Notes under the pieces: model-generated
Database searches by the model: none
The model's input: the letters and a program-made list of their open reading frames with translations, nothing else
What the model was told of the DNA's origin: nothing
Made by a program: the position numbers and the translations under genes
NCBI RefSeq assembly: GCF_900104045.1
Contig: NZ_FNIN01000001.1
Span: forward strand, 1-64,000
Source of the DNA: Desulfonauticus submarinus
Lineage (GTDB): Bacteria; Desulfobacterota; Desulfovibrionia; Desulfovibrionales; Desulfonatronovibrionaceae
Reading direction: 5' to 3'
Length of the DNA stretch: 64,000 nucleotides
Shown: positions 42,392 through 51,350 of the stretch, in pieces
Layout of the letters: the number at the start of each line of letters is the position of its first letter
Position numbering within the stretch: position 1 is the first letter of the stretch

Positions 42392-45004
42392 ATGCAATAT
42401 CCAGTTTGGGAACTAACTTTTTGGGGTGGAGGGCTTACTATTGCTCTTTTGGCAATTTTTCATGTATATATTGCTCATTTTGCAGTAGGAGGTGGTTTAT
42501 TTCTTGTTTTAACAGAACAGAAAGCAAGGTCTTTAAATTCTAAAGGACTATTAGAATATCTTAAAAAACATTCATTATTTTTTCTTTTAGTTAGTATGGT
42601 TGCTGGTGGAGTAACTGGAGTTGGTATATGGTTTAATATTTCCCTTATTCAACCTCAAGCAACATCTGTTTTAATCCATAATTTTGTGTTTCTCTGGGCT
42701 ATAGAGTGGTTGTTCTTTTTAGGAGAAATAGTTGCTTTATTACTTTATTATTATGGGTTTGAACGTTTAAGCCCTAAAAATCATACTATTATTGGGTGGC
42801 TTTATTTTGCCTTTGCCTGGGGGTCTTTGTTTATTATTACAGGCATTATTGATTTTATGTTAACCCCTGGTAAATGGATTGTGACTGGTAATGTCTGGGA
42901 TGGTTATTTTAACCCTTCTTTTTTACCTTCATTATTTTTTAGAACCTTTTTAGCTTTTTCTGTGGCTGCCTTGTTTGGATTGGTTACAGCATGTTTTATA
43001 AAAGATGAAAAAGATAGAAATGCTATTATAAAATTTTATGTAAAATATCTTAACATTTGTTTAATTTTGACTTTTTTCTTTGGATTATGGTATTATAATA
43101 TTTTATCTCCTTTGATTAAAACGTATATATTTAAGATGACTCCTTTTTATCAGGTGTATTTAAAAACTTTTATTTATTTAACGCCAGTTTTAATGTTTTT
43201 AGGTTTATTCATGCTGTTAAAATTAGATATAAATTTTAAAAGACTAATTTCATTTATTCTTTTAATTTTTGGTATTTTATATTTTGGTTCTTTTGAATTT
43301 TTAAGAGAGGGGGCAAGGAAACCTTTTGTTATCTATAACTATATGTACTCTAATTCTATCAAGCCAGAACAAGTTCAAAAAATAAATGAAAAAGGTTTAT
43401 TAAAAGTAGCTAAGTGGAGTAGAATTAAAGAGATTGTTCCTGAAAATGAGCTTAAGGCTGGAAAAGAGATTTTTAATTTAGAATGTTTATCATGTCACTC
43501 TATAGGAGGTTGGTTACGGGATATTTTACGATTAACAAAAAAATATGATGTAAGAGGTCTAGAAGCTCAACTTTCAGGACAAGGAAAAATTCTAAAATAT
43601 ATGCCACCTTTTGTTGGCACTGCAAAAGAAAAACAAGCGCTGGCAAAATATATTATTTACGAGTTACAAGGAAAGAAAGGTTTAGATACTATTTCTTATA
43701 CCCCACCTAATCTCAAATTTAGTATGCCTACTTTTAATATTGAGAAAGATGAGTATGTTCTTTTGGCATGGAATAATATGGGAATGCATTGTATTTCAGA
43801 CTGTTCTTCTTTTTGGGTTATCTTGCCTCCAGCAAATGATCTGTATGCTCAGTTATTAAAAAGGGGAGAAACTCCAGAAATAATAACAGAAGGTATTACT
43901 ATTTGCTATAAAGTAGAAAAGGATTTTTTGCATCCAGAAAATAAGATTAAATTGTGGGCTAATATTAAAAGTATTTTTGGCAAAGATTTAAAACCTGGGG
44001 TTGGCTTGTCTGGGAATAGGGTTTTTGGAAAGATGAAATTAGAAGAAGAGAAAAATTTATTCGTTGCTGATTTGATTCCTGTAGTTCCTTATCCAGAGAG
44101 TGGTGGGTTTAATCCCTATCCTTTAGTTAGTGTTGAGGCTGTAGATAATCTTACAGGAAAAGTTTTGGCCTCTACAAAGGCAGTTCTTCCTACTTCTACT
44201 GAAATGGGTTGTAAAAATTGTCATGGAGGTCCTTGGAAAGTGGGAGGAGTTGCTGGTATTTCAGATATTACAGCAGAAGATGTGTTAAAGGTTCATGATA
44301 GAATAAATAGAACAAACTTATTGGAAAATGCCAAAAAAGGACGGCCTGTTTTATGTCAGTCATGTCATCCTGATCCTGTTGTAGGTGCTAAAGGTAAGCC
44401 AGGAATTCCAAGTATGTCTGCTGCATTGCATGGCTGGCATGCTAGTTATTTAAGTGGGAGAGGAGCAGATGCTTGTTCTATGTGTCATCCAGCTTCTGCA
44501 ACAGGACCAACAGGTTGTTTACGGGGAGTGCATCAGGCAAGGGGGTTAAGTTGTATAGATTGTCATGGATATATTGAGGATCATGCTTTGAGTTTGTTAA
44601 AGTATGAATTGAAAAAAGGTAAACCTGTACAAAAATTGATTACACCGTTAACTCCTCGAACGGTAAGTAATTTTAAGCAAATTGTAGCTAGAGTACCCTG
44701 GGAAAATGAGCCAACATGTGAGAGTTGCCATAACGATGCAAAACATGTAGGTAGATCTAGCTTTAATATGTGGACTAAGGATGGAGGGGAACTATACAGA
44801 AATTCATTAGACGCAACAGAGGGACTTATGTGCGCTTCTTGTCATAATTCTCCTCATGCTATTTACCCTGCTATGAATGCTTATGGTAAAGATAGAGATA
44901 ATATTCAACCTATTCAATACCAGAAGATGAGGGTTAGTATTGGGGCAAAGAATAATTGTAAAGTGTGCCATAAAGTAGATATGGAAGAAGATGCACATCA
45001 TTGA
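42392..45004 (+). CDS. CydA-like membrane domain fused to an octaheme cytochrome c
   Basis: 870 residues. Residues 1-310 hold about eight spans and resemble the CydA core: first helix with H24/H29 (LLAIFHVYIAHFAVGGG), then EWLFFLGEIVALLLYYYGFERL with E112 like the quinol/proton Glu of CydA, and TIIGWLYFAFAWGS followed by IIDFMLTPG. From residue about 360 there are eight CXXCH haem sites at about 365, 607, 654, 694, 720, 775, 813 and 855. Between the first and second lies a domain starting VLLAWNNMGMHCISDCSSFW. The c-type part should be periplasmic. A quinol-oxidising module passing electrons to a periplasmic chain is the likely role. No oxygen-site claim is made. Confidence 0.85.
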   Translation: MQYPVWELTFWGGGLTIALLAIFHVYIAHFAVGGGLFLVLTEQKARSLNSKGLLEYLKKHSLFFLLVSMVAGGVTGVGIWFNISLIQPQATSVLIHNFVFLWAIEWLFFLGEIVALLLYYYGFERLSPKNHTIIGWLYFAFAWGSLFIITGIIDFMLTPGKWIVTGNVWDGYFNPSFLPSLFFRTFLAFSVAALFGLVTACFIKDEKDRNAIIKFYVKYLNICLILTFFFGLWYYNILSPLIKTYIFKMTPFYQVYLKTFIYLTPVLMFLGLFMLLKLDINFKRLISFILLIFGILYFGSFEFLREGARKPFVIYNYMYSNSIKPEQVQKINEKGLLKVAKWSRIKEIVPENELKAGKEIFNLECLSCHSIGGWLRDILRLTKKYDVRGLEAQLSGQGKILKYMPPFVGTAKEKQALAKYIIYELQGKKGLDTISYTPPNLKFSMPTFNIEKDEYVLLAWNNMGMHCISDCSSFWVILPPANDLYAQLLKRGETPEIITEGITICYKVEKDFLHPENKIKLWANIKSIFGKDLKPGVGLSGNRVFGKMKLEEEKNLFVADLIPVVPYPESGGFNPYPLVSVEAVDNLTGKVLASTKAVLPTSTEMGCKNCHGGPWKVGGVAGISDITAEDVLKVHDRINRTNLLENAKKGRPVLCQSCHPDPVVGAKGKPGIPSMSAALHGWHASYLSGRGADACSMCHPASATGPTGCLRGVHQARGLSCIDCHGYIEDHALSLLKYELKKGKPVQKLITPLTPRTVSNFKQIVARVPWENEPTCESCHNDAKHVGRSSFNMWTKDGGELYRNSLDATEGLMCASCHNSPHAIYPAMNAYGKDRDNIQPIQYQKMRVSIGAKNNCKVCHKVDMEEDAHH

Positions 45005-45038
45005 GAAAAATGTAAATAAGTTAAGGAGGTTTAAAATA

Positions 45039-45446
45039 ATGAAAAAATTGTTGGCAGTGTGTTGTATGTTGGGATTGTTAATAGGATGTGGTTCATCAGG
45101 TCCTGATTTAAAAGAAGGGCAGTGGAAAATTAAGACAAAGGTAATAGCTAAAGGTCTTCCTTTTAGTATGCCTAGTGGTAGTTATACTGTTTGTTTAACA
45201 AAAGATAACTATATACCTAAGCAAGGTATAGAAAAGAAAAATGAACATTGTAAAATAACCGATCAATCTGTCTCTGGCAATACAGTACATTGGAAAATGG
45301 AGTGTGATGACAACGGAGTAAAAATGACAATGACTAGTGAAATTACTTATAGTGGAGATACTTTAAATGGTAAATATGTGACGCAATATGGAGGTATGTC
45401 TTTTACTACTGAGGTAAGTGGTAAGTGGATTGGAAAGTGTGAGTAA
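45039..45446 (+). CDS. DUF3617-like lipoprotein
   Basis: 135 residues from ATG 45039, which follows TAAGGAGG; the frame extends 16 codons upstream without support. Lipobox LIGC at residues 17-20 (MKKLLAVCCMLGLLIGC). The mature part fits DUF3617: EGQWKIKTKVIAKGLPFSMPS, TVCLTKDNYIPKQ, KNEHCKITDQSVSGNTVHWKMEC. Function unknown. It follows the octaheme gene by 34 bp and a strong terminator follows it, so it is the end of that unit. It may be a partner of the cytochrome on the outer membrane. Confidence 0.85.
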   Translation: MKKLLAVCCMLGLLIGCGSSGPDLKEGQWKIKTKVIAKGLPFSMPSGSYTVCLTKDNYIPKQGIEKKNEHCKITDQSVSGNTVHWKMECDDNGVKMTMTSEITYSGDTLNGKYVTQYGGMSFTTEVSGKWIGKCE

Positions 45447-45467
45447 ATTTTTTAAAAATATAGAGAT

Positions 45468-45507
45468 AAAAACAGGGCTAGGCTTTTAAGCCCCTAGCCC
45501 TGTTTTT
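45468..45507. terminator. bidirectional intrinsic terminator
   Basis: AAAAACAGGGCTAGG and CCTAGCCCTGTTTTT form a long stem with runs of A before and T after, so it works in both directions: for the plus-strand lipoprotein gene and the minus-strand tatA gene. Confidence 0.93.
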
Positions 45508-45530
45508 ATTTATCTTTATCATAGAAAATA

Positions 45531-45743
45531 TTATTGTTTAGAATTTTCTTTTTCTTGTTCTTTAGAAGTAACAGATTCTTTGGGAGGAGAGACTTCTATC
45601 TCATCTGGTTCAGAAGTTGCTTTTTTAAAATTTTTAATTGCTTTTCCCATGCCCGCTCCAATTTCTGGCAATTTATTTGCTCCGAATATTATAAGCACAA
45701 TAACTAAAATAATGATAAGTTCTGGAATACCAATGCCAAACAT
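45531..45743 (-). CDS. tatA: twin-arginine translocase subunit TatA
   Basis: 70 residues from ATG 45743 behind AAGGAGGAG; the frame extends 9 codons further without support. One membrane helix ([15 protein letters not shown]), the hinge [21 protein letters not shown], and an acidic/Lys tail, as in TatA/TatE. TatA forms the pore for folded proteins such as periplasmic hydrogenases, which fits the hyp genes in this window. Confidence 0.93.
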   Translation of the reverse strand: MFGIGIPELIIILVIVLIIFGANKLPEIGAGMGKAIKNFKKATSEPDEIEVSPPKESVTSKEQEKENSKQ

Positions 45744-45997
45744 GTTCTCCTCCTTAGTTACTTTTCCCAATAAGTCTTAACTTGTTTTAAAGTCTATACA
45801 CCTACGTATGACTGTGGTCAAGAAAAGCCTAGAATTATACAATGGTTCTTTTATTTAATTTGATTTTTGAATTTATAAGGGATCATTTTTTTAAAACATT
45901 AACTATTTTAGAAGACTGGAGATAGATTTTCTTATTATGGCTAGATTAAGAAGCATATTAGGTGCTATTGAGTTTAAGTTTTTGTCGGTATTTTTCC

Positions 45998-46024
45998 TTG
46001 ACAATTTATTTATCCATATATAAA
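45998..46024 (+). promoter_or_regulatory. promoter of the tRNA-Met gene
   Basis: TTGACA (45998-46003) and TATAAA (46019-46024, in TATATAAAG). The spacer is 15 bases by this -10; a TAAAGA -10 at 46021 would give 17. Start near 46032, a few bases before the tRNA. Confidence 0.6.
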
Positions 46025-46042
46025 GACAGTTGTTTACCTCGT

Positions 46043-46118
46043 GGGCCTATAGCTCAGTTGGCAGAGCTCCCGGCTCATAACCGGACGGTCCCAGGTTCGA
46101 ATCCTGGTAGGCCCACCA
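46043..46118 (+). tRNA. tRNA-Met (anticodon CAU), elongator type
   Basis: 76 bases with a perfect 7-bp acceptor stem (GGGCCTA with TAGGCCC), D arm GCTC/GAGC, anticodon loop CTCATAA, T arm CCAGG-TTCGAAT-CCTGG and an encoded CCA. The acceptor starts with a G-C pair and the anticodon stem lacks the three G-C pairs of initiators, so it is not initiator tRNA. A tRNA-Ile2 with lysidine-modified CAU is the other option. Confidence 0.93.
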
Positions 46119-46187
46119 CTTATGTTTTGAGGAGAAAAATTGAACAAGCTATTATCTCTAGTTAAATCAATAGTAGGAAATAATTTT

Positions 46188-46226
46188 AAAAAGGTGCTTT
46201 CCTAAAAAGAAGGAAAGCACCTTTTT
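46188..46226 (+). terminator. intrinsic terminator after the tRNA gene
   Basis: AAAAAGGTGCTTTCCT pairs with AGGAAAGCACCTTTTTT around a short loop, followed by a T run. It ends 10 bp before the NIF3 gene start. Confidence 0.88.
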
Positions 46227-46236
46227 TATTTGTAAT

Positions 46237-47022
46237 ATGGATGTTTGGGAATTAATAGACATTATTGAGAAATATGCTCCTTTAAACTTTGCAGCATCGT
46301 GGGATAAAAGCGGTCTTTTGGTGTTAGGTGAAAAGGAAGATATCCAAAAAGTAGCTATTTCTTTAGAACCTTCTTTAAGTGCTGTAAATAAAGCCTTAGA
46401 CTGGGGAGCCAACTTTCTTTTAACCCATCATCCTCTTGCTTTGCATCCTGAGTTTCCTAACAAAAAAAATGAATATTTTTATGTTTTAAAGAAAGTTTTA
46501 AGTTCTGGCATGTTTTTATATTCTGCTCACACTTCTTTAGATGCGAATTCTAAAGGTCCTGTTTCTTGGTTTGCTAAGGAGCTTGGTTTACAAAATTTAA
46601 GAGTAATAGATTCTTTTTTAGATGTAGATGAAAAAGGAACCGTTGGCTTTGGATTAAGAGGTGAATTTTCTGCTAGAATAAAAACAGTGGATTTTATTCA
46701 TAAAGTAAAATCTATCTTAGGAATAGATATTTTAAGAGCTATAGGTAAAGCTCCTTCCAATATAAAACACGTTGCCTATTGTCCTGGTTCTGGAGCTTCT
46801 TTGGCAGAAAAGGCTTTTAAGTTAGGAGTTGATGTCTTTATTACAGGTGATTTTAAATATCATGAGGCTTTGGAAGTAGGTTTTCAGGGATTTGTTTTAG
46901 ATGTTGGCCATTTTATTTTGGAAGAAATGATGATGCAATATTTTTATAAAGATATTGCTAAAAATATAAAAGAGGTAGATTTTATTTTTATTCAAAGTAA
47001 AGACCCATTTTGTTATTTATAA
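46237..47022 (+). CDS. NIF3/DUF34 dinuclear-metal protein
   Basis: 261 residues, the short form of the family (no inserted CutA-like domain). Motifs: PLNFAASWDKSGLLVLG, FLLTHHPLALHP with the metal His pair, SAHTSLDANSKGPVSWFAKEL, KHVAYCPGSGASLAEKAF, VFITGDFKYHEAL and VLDVGHFILEE. NIF3 proteins bind two metal ions; GTP cyclohydrolase-like and metal-chaperone roles have been proposed but none is settled. ATG 46237 lies just after the tRNA terminator. The zinc-ribbon gene follows 19 bp later. Confidence 0.9.
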   Translation: MDVWELIDIIEKYAPLNFAASWDKSGLLVLGEKEDIQKVAISLEPSLSAVNKALDWGANFLLTHHPLALHPEFPNKKNEYFYVLKKVLSSGMFLYSAHTSLDANSKGPVSWFAKELGLQNLRVIDSFLDVDEKGTVGFGLRGEFSARIKTVDFIHKVKSILGIDILRAIGKAPSNIKHVAYCPGSGASLAEKAFKLGVDVFITGDFKYHEALEVGFQGFVLDVGHFILEEMMMQYFYKDIAKNIKEVDFIFIQSKDPFCYL

Positions 47023-47041
47023 TTTTTAAGAGGAGGACTAA

Positions 47042-47773
47042 ATGTATCTTGAACAAATTAAAAAACTTGTTTTGTTGCAGGATATTGATAATAAGTTAAT
47101 CTCATATAAGGAAAAATTAGATATTCTTCCTAAAGAATTAAATGAACTTAAAGAAAATTTATCTAATTTAGACAATAAAAAATTAGAGCTAGAAGATAAA
47201 TTAAATATTTTGAATGACCAAAAAAAGAGATTAGAGTTTGAAATAGAAGACAATGATAGTAAAATAAAAAAAGTAAAAAATAAGTTAATGATGATTTCAA
47301 ATTCCAAGGAATATCAGGCAATGATGAGAGAATTGGATAATTTTGAACGTCTTAATAGAACAAAACAAGAAGAACTTACTAGTTTGCTAGAAGATATAAA
47401 TTTGCATCAAAAAGATTATGATGAGCTTTTAGGGGAAATAGAAGAATTAGATAATAAGATTAAAGAACTTGAGAATCAGTCTGAAAGTGAATTAAAAGAT
47501 ATTGAAAAGAAAATAGAAGAATTAGAAAAAGAAAGAGAGGCCTCTTGTGCTTCTATTCCTGCTCCTATTTTGGCGAGATATAATTTTATTCGAGAAAGAT
47601 TAAGTCAACCTGTGGTTGTAGCTGTTAGTAATGGAGTGTGTATGGGCTGTTATATTAGCATTCCTCCTCAAACTTTTGTTGAATTGCAAAAAGGTGAGCA
47701 AATTTTAAATTGTCCTAATTGTCAGCGTTTAATTTATTGGGAAGAATTCTATAATAAAACAGAAGCAGAATAA
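47042..47773 (+). CDS. coiled-coil protein with C-terminal C4 zinc ribbon (COG1579)
   Basis: 243 residues. Residues about 1-180 form a long antiparallel coiled coil (LILLQDIDNKLISYKEKLDIL-like start, later ELDNKIKELENQSESELKDIEKK). The C-terminus has two CxxC pairs (VCMGCYISIPPQ and NCPNCQRLIYW), a zinc ribbon. The family is conserved beside NIF3 in many bacteria; a nucleic-acid or trafficking role has been suggested but is unproven. SD AGAGGAGG precedes ATG 47042. Confidence 0.9.
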   Translation: MYLEQIKKLVLLQDIDNKLISYKEKLDILPKELNELKENLSNLDNKKLELEDKLNILNDQKKRLEFEIEDNDSKIKKVKNKLMMISNSKEYQAMMRELDNFERLNRTKQEELTSLLEDINLHQKDYDELLGEIEELDNKIKELENQSESELKDIEKKIEELEKEREASCASIPAPILARYNFIRERLSQPVVVAVSNGVCMGCYISIPPQTFVELQKGEQILNCPNCQRLIYWEEFYNKTEAE

Positions 47774-47885
47774 ATTTTTTTAATCTTTTTATTGTAGATT
47801 AAAATATTTAATTTTTGTTAGAGAATTATTTGTCTTATTTTTTCTCTTGTCTAATAGACTATAAGGTCTTAAAATAATGTTTAAC

Positions 47886-48297
47886 TGGAGTTGGACAGGC
47901 TACCGCCTCTATTTTTTGATAGAGGAGGAAAGTCCGGGCTCCGTAGGGCAAGACGCTGGGTAACACCCAGTGAGGGCGACCTCAGGAAAGTGCCACAGAA
48001 AGGAGACCGCCGAGCACCTAAAAGGGCACAGAAAAGTTTATTAAATAAGAAAATTTATCTTTTCCCTTTTAGGTGCTCGGTAAGGGTGAAAGGGTGGGGT
48101 AAGAGCCCACCAGCTGTCATGGTGACATGACAGGCTAGGTAAACCCCGTCTGGAGCAAGGCCAAATAGGAAGGCGCTTTTAGGCTGGCCCGGCCGATGCC
48201 TTCGGGTAGGCCGCTAGAGGCAGGGAGTAATCCTTGTCCTAGAGTAATGGTAGCCACCTGGATTCAGGAACAGAACCCGGCTTATGTCCAACTCCAG
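47886..48297 (+). ncRNA. rnpB: RNase P RNA, bacterial type A
   Basis: Catalytic RNA that trims tRNA 5' ends. The ends pair as P1 (TGGAGTTGGA with TCCAACTCCA). Conserved cores are seen: GAGGAAAGTCCGGGCTCC (CR I), then GAGGGCGACCTC-like P10/11 and CCACAGAAA, GGTGAAAGGGTGGGGTAAGAGCCCACCA, AAACCCCGTCTGGAGCAAGGCCAAATAGG, and the 3' CR V segment ACAGAACCCGGCTTA. The P12 arm is long: GAGCACCTAAAAGGG pairs with CCCTTTTAGGTGCTC around an AT-rich tip. A T run follows (TTTTTTTAT). An open frame across it is spurious. Confidence 0.97.
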
Positions 48298-48324
48298 ATT
48301 TTTTTATAATAAAGGAAGACAAGG

Positions 48325-49539
48325 GTGCCCTCTATTAATAATTTGTGGTCTATAGTCCTTGCTGCTGGTCGAAGTTCTAGATTAAGAAAAACTGGAATAA
48401 AACAAAAAAAACAGTTTTTGGAATATAAAGGTTTTCCTTTATTTGTTCATTCCTTAGTAAAGTTTTCCTCAATACCTCTTATACAAGGCATAGTTTTAGT
48501 AGTATCAGAAGAAGACTTTGAGCTAGTTCAAACGCTACTTGTTTCTTTTGATTCTCGTCTTAATTTAAAAATTCCTATAGTTTTAGCTAAAGGAGGAGAA
48601 CTTAGACAGGAGTCTGTTTATAATGGGCTTCAATGTTTACCTAGAGAATGTTCTCATGTTTTTGTGCATGACGCGGCAAGACCTTTTTTTTCTTCTGTAT
48701 TAGTTGACCGTATTTTAGAAAAATATATTTCTCTTGAGAATGATGAAGGTGTTATTCCTGCCCTTCAGGTCAAAGATACAATTAAACAAGTTGATCAATA
48801 TGGAAAAGTTATCACAACCCTAAAGCGTTGTTATCTTCGTTCGGTACAAACTCCTCAACTCTTTTCTTTTGAATTATTAAAAAAAGCTCACGATCATGCA
48901 CGAGATAAGGAGATAGTAGGAACAGATGATGCCAGTTTAGTAGAAGAAATAGGTCATTCTGTGTGTGTAGTTAATGGAGAAGAACAAAATATAAAAATAA
49001 CAACTAAAGAAGACCTTAAAATGTTGGCCATACCTAAACAAAAAGTTTTTATTACTGGATTTGGTTATGATGTGCATAAATATGGTGGAGATAAACCCTT
49101 AATTTTAGGGGGTATTCCTATTAGCAATAAAATAAAGGTAGTTGCCCATTCAGACGGTGACGTAGTTTTTCATGCTTTAGTAGATGCGATTTTAGGATGC
49201 TTAGGGGAAGGGGATATTGGAGAACTGTTTCCAGATTCAGACAAGGATAATGCTAACCTACCAAGTTCTATTTTTGTGTCAGAGGTATTGTTGCTGGCTG
49301 AAAAAAAAGGCTTTCATTTTACTCATATAGATATTACTATTATCGCTCAAGTTCCTAAGATTAGTCCATTTAAAAAGCAAATACAAAAAAATATTGCCAA
49401 TCTCATAGGCCTTCCTATAGAAAGAGTAGGTTTAAAAGCTACAACGGAAGAAGGTCTTGGATTTACAGGGAGAAAGGAAGGTATTAAGGCTGTTGTGATA
49501 GTAAGTGGTTATTTTGAATTTGAAGAAGATAATTTTTAG
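48325..49539 (+). CDS. ispDF: bifunctional IspD/IspF enzyme of the MEP isoprenoid pathway
   Basis: 404 residues. The N-terminal IspD part (1-230): IVLAAGRSSRLRKTGIKQKKQFLEYKGFPL, VFVHDAARPF, RSVQTPQLFSFELL, GTDDASLVEEIGH; it makes CDP-methylerythritol. The C-terminal IspF part (about 245-404): GFGYDVHKYGGDKPLILGG, VVAHSDGDVVFHALVDAILGCLGEGDIGELFPDSD, GLKATTEEGLGFTGR; it makes the 2,4-cyclodiphosphate. Fused forms are common in delta- and alpha-proteobacteria. The start is GTG 48325 after AAGGAAGACAAGG; followed by cysS. Confidence 0.96.
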   Translation: MPSINNLWSIVLAAGRSSRLRKTGIKQKKQFLEYKGFPLFVHSLVKFSSIPLIQGIVLVVSEEDFELVQTLLVSFDSRLNLKIPIVLAKGGELRQESVYNGLQCLPRECSHVFVHDAARPFFSSVLVDRILEKYISLENDEGVIPALQVKDTIKQVDQYGKVITTLKRCYLRSVQTPQLFSFELLKKAHDHARDKEIVGTDDASLVEEIGHSVCVVNGEEQNIKITTKEDLKMLAIPKQKVFITGFGYDVHKYGGDKPLILGGIPISNKIKVVAHSDGDVVFHALVDAILGCLGEGDIGELFPDSDKDNANLPSSIFVSEVLLLAEKKGFHFTHIDITIIAQVPKISPFKKQIQKNIANLIGLPIERVGLKATTEEGLGFTGRKEGIKAVVIVSGYFEFEEDNF

Positions 49540-49577
49540 AAGTGTTTTTTTAAAGATAAGTAGATGAGGAGATTTAG

Positions 49578-51035
49578 ATGTTAATTTATAATTCTTTTTC
49601 AAGGAAAAAAGAAGAAATAAAGCCCCTTAAAGATAAAAAACTTGGTGTTTATGTATGTGGAATAACAGCTTATGATTATTGCCATATAGGACATGCAAGA
49701 AGCGCAGTGGTATTTGATGTTTTGATTAGATATTTAAGGTTTTTAGGATATGATGTTAAGTTTGTTCGCAATTTTACAGATATAGATGATAAAATTATTA
49801 AACGGGCAAATGAGGAAGGAATTAGCTGTGAAGAATTAGCAGCAAAATATATTGATGCATTTTATAAAGATATGGATGCCTTAAATATTTTACGGGCAGA
49901 TATTGAACCAAAAGCAACAGAGCATATAGAAGAAATGATAGAATTAACAAAAATTTTATTGGATAAGGGATATGCTTATCTTGCAGATAATGGAGATGTC
50001 TATTTTAGGGTTAGAAAATTTTCTTCTTATGGTGCTCTTTCAGGGAGAAATATAGAGGAATTGCAGGCAGGTGCTAGAATAGCGCCTGAAGAAAAAAAAG
50101 AAGATCCATTGGATTTTGTGTTATGGAAAAGTGCAAAGCCAGGAGAACCTAGTTGGGATAGTCCATGGGGAAAAGGAAGACCTGGCTGGCATTTAGAATG
50201 TTCTGCAATGAGTAAAAAGTATCTAGGTATTCCTTTTGATATCCATGGAGGAGGACAAGATTTAATTTTTCCTCATCATGAGAATGAAAGGGCTCAGAGT
50301 GAAGCTGCTTATGGAACTACTTTTGTTAAATATTGGGTTCATAATGGTTTTGTGCAAGTAAATTCAGAAAAGATGTCTAAATCTTTGGGGAATTTTATTA
50401 CTATTCGAGATATTTTAAATAATTATCATCCAGAGGTTTTGCGTTTTTTCCTTTTAACTAAGCATTATAAAAGTCCTTTAGATTATAATGTAGAAGCTTT
50501 AGAGGAGTCAGAAAAGGCACTTAAAAAGATATATAAAACACTAAAAGATATAAATAGTTCTTTAGAAATTAAAAAATGGAAAAATATAACATTAAAACAA
50601 GATTTAATTCAAGAATTTAATTCTAATAGAGAGAATTTTTTTAAAGCATTAGATGATGATTTAAATACTGCAAAAGGTTTGGGATTTCTTTTTAATGTAG
50701 TAAGAATATTAAATAGAATTTTAAGCGATAAAAATTATCGCAAATCAGTTCAAACAAAAGAGATGTTAGAAGTGGCAAAAGATTTTTTTGAAAAGGTAAA
50801 AGATATATTAGGCATATTATATTTGAAACCAGATATATTTTTAAATGAATTAAAAACAATTCAACTTAAACGTAAGAATATTGATTTAGCAAAAGTAGAA
50901 GAATTGATATCTTCACGTGAACAGGCAAGAAAAAATAAGGATTTTACACAAGCAGATGCTTTAAGAGAAGAATTAGATAAAATGGGCATAGAAATAAAAG
51001 ATACTCCGCTAGGAACAGAATGGGATTTAAAGTAA
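49578..51035 (+). CDS. cysS: cysteinyl-tRNA synthetase
   Basis: 485 residues. Class I synthetase: zinc/ATP site VYVCGITAYDYCHIGHARSAVVFDVLIRYL (HIGH), FVRNFTDIDDKIIKRA, GRPGWHLECSAMSKKYLG, DIHGGGQDLIFPHHENERAQSEA and KMSKSLGNFITIRDIL (KMSKS). C-terminal DALR-like helix region with SREQARKNKDFTQADALREEL. SD TGAGGAG precedes ATG 49578. Charges tRNA-Cys. Confidence 0.97.
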   Translation: MLIYNSFSRKKEEIKPLKDKKLGVYVCGITAYDYCHIGHARSAVVFDVLIRYLRFLGYDVKFVRNFTDIDDKIIKRANEEGISCEELAAKYIDAFYKDMDALNILRADIEPKATEHIEEMIELTKILLDKGYAYLADNGDVYFRVRKFSSYGALSGRNIEELQAGARIAPEEKKEDPLDFVLWKSAKPGEPSWDSPWGKGRPGWHLECSAMSKKYLGIPFDIHGGGQDLIFPHHENERAQSEAAYGTTFVKYWVHNGFVQVNSEKMSKSLGNFITIRDILNNYHPEVLRFFLLTKHYKSPLDYNVEALEESEKALKKIYKTLKDINSSLEIKKWKNITLKQDLIQEFNSNRENFFKALDDDLNTAKGLGFLFNVVRILNRILSDKNYRKSVQTKEMLEVAKDFFEKVKDILGILYLKPDIFLNELKTIQLKRKNIDLAKVEELISSREQARKNKDFTQADALREELDKMGIEIKDTPLGTEWDLK

Positions 51036-51122
51036 AAGAATGTCGATTTTAGTTGGTTTTAATTATATTTATGTTAAAACATATTGAAAATAAACTTATA
51101 ATTTTTAAGTGAGGAGGCAGAT

Positions 51123-51350
51123 ATGTGTTTGGCAGTGCCGATGGAGGTAAAATCAATAGATGGTCAGGTGGCAGAAGTAGAAGTAGGAGGAGTAAAAAAC
51201 CAAGTAAGGTTGGATATTATTGACGAACAACCTAAAATTGGGGACTATGTTATAGTCCATGCTGGCTTTGCAATTAGAAAGTTGGATAAGGATGAAGCTT
51301 TAGAAACTTTAAAACTTTTTGAAAAGGGGCTTGGAATTGAACTTACTTAA
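51123..51350 (+). CDS. hypC: hydrogenase maturation chaperone HypC
   Basis: 75 residues. Starts MCLAVPMEVKSIDGQVAEVEVGGVKNQVRLDII, with the essential Cys2; then GDYVIVHAGFAIRKLDKDEALETLKLF. HypC carries the Fe(CN)2CO unit with HypD and delivers it to the [NiFe] hydrogenase large subunit. SD TGAGGAGG precedes ATG 51123. It overlaps hypD by 14 bp. Confidence 0.97.
   Translation: MCLAVPMEVKSIDGQVAEVEVGGVKNQVRLDIIDEQPKIGDYVIVHAGFAIRKLDKDEALETLKLFEKGLGIELT

Noticed and set aside
46043-46118. Initiator tRNA
   Set aside because: First acceptor pair is G-C and the anticodon stem lacks three consecutive G-C pairs; fits elongator Met or Ile2.
47891-48130. 79-residue open frame
   Set aside because: Lies wholly inside the RNase P RNA gene.
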